Below are positions 60,165 through 64,000 of a stretch of DNA of 64,000 nucleotides, in pieces. The notes below the pieces were generated by a model that was not told the origin of the DNA, searched no databases, and saw only the letters and a list, made by a program, of their open reading frames with translations. Origin of the DNA: Cerioporus squamosus (lineage: Eukaryota; Basidiomycota; Agaricomycetes; Polyporales; Polyporaceae). The translations under genes were made by a program, and so were the position numbers. Positions within the stretch are counted from its first letter, which is position 1. The number at the start of each line of letters is the position of its first letter. The stretch is taken from positions 1-64,000 of the forward strand of contig JABYQS010000154.1 of the NCBI GenBank assembly GCA_022592435.1. The letters are read 5' to 3'.

Positions 60165-63100
60165 TTACGGGAACCCAAACATCGGCTGGTCGACGTTCAT
60201 CGCGTTGCTCCCGCCGCCACCGACATCCCCTCCAGGACGCGGCATGACGGACGCCATATGGTTCGCCTCCCGCTCCCCATTGACCGCCGCCGTGTACACC
60301 CGCTCGATCTCCGCGGCCTGGTCCGCGCACTCCTCGTACGCGTACGCGTACTGCTTGAGGCCGTCGATGCAGTTCTGCACTTCCGGCCGCCCAAGCCGGG
60401 CGAGCAGCATCCCGGCCTGGATGCAGCTGACGTGCATCACCGCACAATCCAGACGCTGTTGATGTGCGTACGTGCGTGCGTGTCAGCGACGTTCGGTGTT
60501 TGTGGATCGGCGGTGCGTGCGCAGCAGGGCGTGGGGGGCGTCGAGAGTGAGCGTGTCGAGAGAATGCAGCCAAGACCCAAGGGTAGGAAATCAGGAAGGA
60601 CGAGGAAGGGGAGAAGGGGGAGAAGAGCGGTCAGCACAGCACCGAGCGGGGATCGGGGATCGCGGAGAACTGCCACACACCAAATAACCGTTTGTCGCCA
60701 GAACGCCGGCCTGTAAGTGAGATGGAGAGAAGAGACAGACAATGCATGAGCTATTTGCGGTCACAGGGGAGGGCCGCAGACTGACCAGACCAGCGATGCG
60801 CAGCGCGCCGTGCAGCGCCTCGCTCATCACCTTGCGCTTCTTGTCCTCGATCTGCGCGTGCTGTGGCAGCAGCGTCTCCGACGTGCCCGTGCGCGCCACG
60901 TCGTTGACTTCCCGGATCCCGAAGTCGTCCAGCGCGTTGGCCAGGATGATCCACATGATGTGGTACGTCGCATCGCTTGCACCTGCACCGCAGCGAAAAC
61001 GAACACAACAGAAGAAAGAAGCACCGTTCAGCGGGGGGCCCCGACCGCGAGCGGGGGAATGAGAAGGTGGACGCACATGCGGTGACAGCACTGACGAAAT
61101 CCCATTCCGCCTCGAAGTTGCTGGGGACTCCGACGCGATGCAGGTACTCGTCATGCCATTCACTGAGCTGGGCCATGAACGCTGTGAGCACGTCGATCGG
61201 AATCCCGTCCGACTCGGTTGCTGGCCGCCAGAGCTGCCGCGACATCTGGCGCGCGATGCGTGCAAGGGCGTGCGCCGCCCGGTAGTACCCCTGGTTACAC
61301 GATTCCGGACCTATGGTCAGCAGTTGTGCCAGAGTCGAGCGCGGTCGGTCCGAGGAAAGTCTCACCAAGAACTGGGAAAGGAGCGAGTGGATATCAGTAC
61401 ATGCGGACAGCAGTGCAAAACAACGGAAAGACCTCTAGCTGTTCCCTGGGTGACGGTTGCGGCGCATGAGACTCGATGATGTCCGGAGGGATTGGGCCAA
61501 CGGTGTAGAAGTCGATGTCGTAGTCGTCATCATCTCTACCGGCGACCGATGTCAGGATGTCGCTGCAATCCAAGGAAACAACGCGATCCTCACAGCATAG
61601 GTTTCCGCCGGTAGTAGACACTGCGGTAGGCATCCGCTAGACATGCCATCCACCACGCGAAGATCATGGTGCCTCTTGCTTCGGGGTCCTCGATATTCGA
61701 CATGACAGATTTGTGGTTGATCTGCAGACGAAGGTGTCAGTCACGGAGAAGGATGCAAACACCGCGAAACGTGTTCACCTGCAGGTCCAGCAACAGTCGG
61801 ATTGCGGATCCTAACCAGAATCCATGGAAGCCTGCTGTATCCACGAGTCGTCAGGATTAACCGCGCATATAGTCTTGACATTACCCGACGCTTACCTGCA
61901 TTATCCTCCAAACTCTCTGCATGATTCGCACATTCAGCATGAACACGAACACCGAACCGAAACATACTCACGACTTTGCAAGGGCTCAATCAATAGCGCG
62001 ATAACCACGTGGTCCGCATTGGGTATCCGGTGGACCTTCATGTCCTCCGCCAGATCCCTGGCGCGATTGATCAACACCTTCGAGAAGGCGCTCTGCCCGC
62101 CGTTCCGATGTCGGTCGGCTATGAAGAGCGGGTGTTCGGAGAACTTTGCGCCCCATGCAATGACTGTAGCCACCAGCCTGATGGTGGAATAGACGCATAC
62201 CACGAAATGTCAAAGCAATCGGACCAAAACGTTCAGCAACGGCTTCCACAGGGGCAGACGGATATATCGTAAGACTCACGCTGGATGCAGCGGTTTCTGC
62301 TGAGGATCCTGCGCTGATTGCCCGCCGCTCGGACTGCTGCTATTCCGGGTCCGCTGCTGCTGAGCCACAGCACTGGCTGGCGGGGTGTTCGGAGACGTCC
62401 CACCATTCTGAGAGCCGGTTGAGTAGAGGCTGTAGTGCAATCGTGTTCGGAACTGCGCTGGGTTGAGAAGCGGCAGCCGGGTGTGCACAATCTGGAAGAA
62501 GACTTCCACGAGGTCCAGAGCAAATCTACGCGTAACATGCCAACCGTGTCAGTTTGTAGCTAATCATTCAGGGCCTTGCCCTGAACACGTCTGATGATGA
62601 CGCGCTCGTGGGACGGGTCACGATACAATGAAAAGGAGGGCTGTACTCACTCGATCCTGAAGCTCTCCTCGTTGAGGCGGTGGGCCAGCGCCCCCCACTC
62701 CCCATAAGCAGAGGCCGTCGGCGTTGCCAGTCTGCTCGCCGATCCATTCGCATGGCCGTTTGAGGAGCTGCGAAGGTTATCGGACATCAGGAAAGAAGTG
62801 CTGCCGGGCGAATCGCGGACGCTGGCAAACCTTGGTTCCGGCGGCGAGAATATGTGGGCTAGCAAGTCTCGTGTCTGGGTATCAGGCGTGATAGGGTCGA
62901 CCCGAGGAGACGGCACCGGCTGCGCAAACTGGGGTGCCGGTGACTGATATGAATGCATGGGGCTTGCTGGGGCGGCAGGGGCGATGTGTTCTGCGGGACC
63001 GCTGAATCAACGAGATTGCATCAGCGGGACGGTTCCTCGGAGGGAAGGGAGAATACTTGCATGCGGGAGGTCGATGGTTGCCCGCTTGCCGTAAGGTGAA

Positions 63101-63741
63101 CACAGGGCTTATCCCGAACGGTACGTGTAAACCCACCTTGCGCTGCTGACAGAAAGGGTCCGCGGACGCTTGGCGGCCGCAGCATTGCGTTTCTTCTCAG
63201 AGGTGGCTTGCTGAATGAAGTGGCTGGAAGGAGAAGCGTGAGGGATCTGGTCGGTTCACACCGGGACGAGCGAGCGTGCGACTCACGTGCAGGGATAGTT
63301 CTTGGATAGGCAATGCTATCACAACGAACGCAATGAGGACTGGGCATACCAGGAACGGTGAACATGAGAGGTTGACTACCTGACACTGCGCGGGGAATGA
63401 AGCGAAGATCCGAAGCGCGGAGGGGAGAACGGACGCACCTTATCCTGGCCGGGCATCTGGTTGCACTTGACCTTCCTCGCTCTGTGGAGGACGCGTTGGG
63501 ACACAAACGGACGTGGTACGGAGGGGACGAACGAACCTGCAGGCATCGCAAGCCGTGTTCTGTTTGCGCGGAGGAGGGAGAGTCTTTGCAAGCTCGTGGA
63601 TCTGGTTCTGCATGGTGGGGGAGGAGAAGTTGAAGGCTGGAGGAGGGTCAATCAACGCGGGACGGGTAGCGACGAGCGGGACGGCGGAGACGCACACTGG
63701 GACGACGAGCCGGACGCGCCCTGCTGGTCTGCGCTGTCCAT
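60165..63741 (-). CDS. Zn2Cys6 transcription factor with fungal-specific TF domain, 17 exons
   Basis: Exons 63741-63696, 63636-63537, 63481-63439, 63385-63380, 63315-63287, 63223-63137, 63001-62651, 62525-62280, 62177-61972, 61916-61896, 61834-61779, 61721-61594, 61535-61433, 61371-61077, 60982-60786, 60710-60681 and 60455-60165 give 744 residues. The zinc cluster near residues 43-75 (ACDACRARKVKCN, then KCQHCLSKNYPCT) has the C-x2-C-x6-C-x8-C-x2-C-x6-C pattern only if a 6-nt exon encoding Cys-Gln is spliced in. The middle domain (FALDLVEVFFQIVHTRLPLL, VIAWGAKFSEHPL, GFHGFWLGSAIRLLLDLQ, RGTMIFAWWMACLADAYRSV) is the fungal-specific regulatory domain (Fungal_trans type). Such proteins are nuclear and bind CGG-type sites; the target genes are unknown. 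The donor GTCTTT after LE at 61433 is unusual. It ends with a Gly-rich stretch and NVDQPMFGFP. Confidence 0.9.
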
Positions 63742-64000
63742 GGGGTGCGCGGGGACGTGGAGGACGGTGTGGAGGACGTGCGGCGCGGCGAGGGGGCAGG
63801 ACAGAATAAAGCAGCGCGGCGGAGAGATGCTGGCTGAGGCTGGCTGAGGATGGCCGGGAATAGCCTCCGCGTTCTTACATACGCGCTCGCTAGGCGCACG
63901 CACGCTTCTCGGCACCGAAACAAGGTCATCGCGTCACATCCGTGACCCCCGTCACGCCAATTTTCGGGTGACGGCACCGGCGCCTGTGGGCTCGCTGGCA
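63742..64000. other. 5' flank of the Zn2Cys6 gene
   Basis: Probable promoter and leader of the zinc-cluster gene. No clear TATA box or other element seen. Confidence 0.4.

Noticed and set aside
1..64000. CRISPR array, rRNA operon or bacterial-type operon
   Set aside because: No regular spacer-repeat structure or rRNA sequence was seen, and the genes are intron-bearing fungal genes.

Overview
The window is nuclear DNA of a filamentous basidiomycete, most likely an Agaricomycete; a polypore is a guess. The evidence is intron-rich genes (mostly 50-65 nt GT-AG introns), fungal-specific families (Zn2Cys6 regulator, DUF3435, CmcJ-type oxygenase, MRPL20, Cdc37, Utp3/Sas10) and an Agaricomycete-type protease-like protein. 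No bacterial, organellar, rRNA, tRNA or CRISPR features were seen. All spliced models were assembled by eye from GT-AG sites and reading-phase agreement.

Layout. 0-3 kb: the 3' end of a hAT transposase with GGGTA/CCCG-rich repeats behind it. 3-9 kb: a CmcJ-type oxygenase, an AP-complex assembly factor (p34/AAGAB-like) and a chymotrypsin-like protein. 9-24.5 kb: gene-poor DNA with one seven-exon membrane protein, two weak ORFs, two minisatellites, a poly-G tract and a decayed DUF3435 tyrosine-recombinase gene. 25.6-26.8 kb: a Mcm1/SRF-type MADS-box factor, followed by about 5.7 kb without a recognisable gene. 32.6-36.7 kb: a 15-exon SAM methyltransferase with very small exons and a palindromic insert in one intron. 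38.2-48.2 kb: Cdc37, a damaged SET-Tad3 fusion whose stop lies 2 bp from a convergent TIGR04076 gene, a small unknown gene, an F-box protein, a PPxY membrane protein and a small hypothetical. 48.6-53.5 kb: an FAD monooxygenase and a Ure2-type glutathione transferase with a presequence-like N terminus. 54-64 kb: a small hypothetical, then MRPL20 and SAS10 head to head, and a 17-exon Zn2Cys6 regulator with a 6-nt exon.

The genes do not form a pathway cluster; most are unrelated housekeeping genes. MRPL20 and SAS10 both serve translation capacity and share a short intergenic promoter region. The points most worth a second look are the 6-nt zinc-finger exon, the SET-Tad3 fusion that has lost its middle, the DUF3435 relic, and the microexon-rich methyltransferase. 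Apparent single-base shifts occur in three separate genes, so sequence error has to be excluded before calling all of them mutations.
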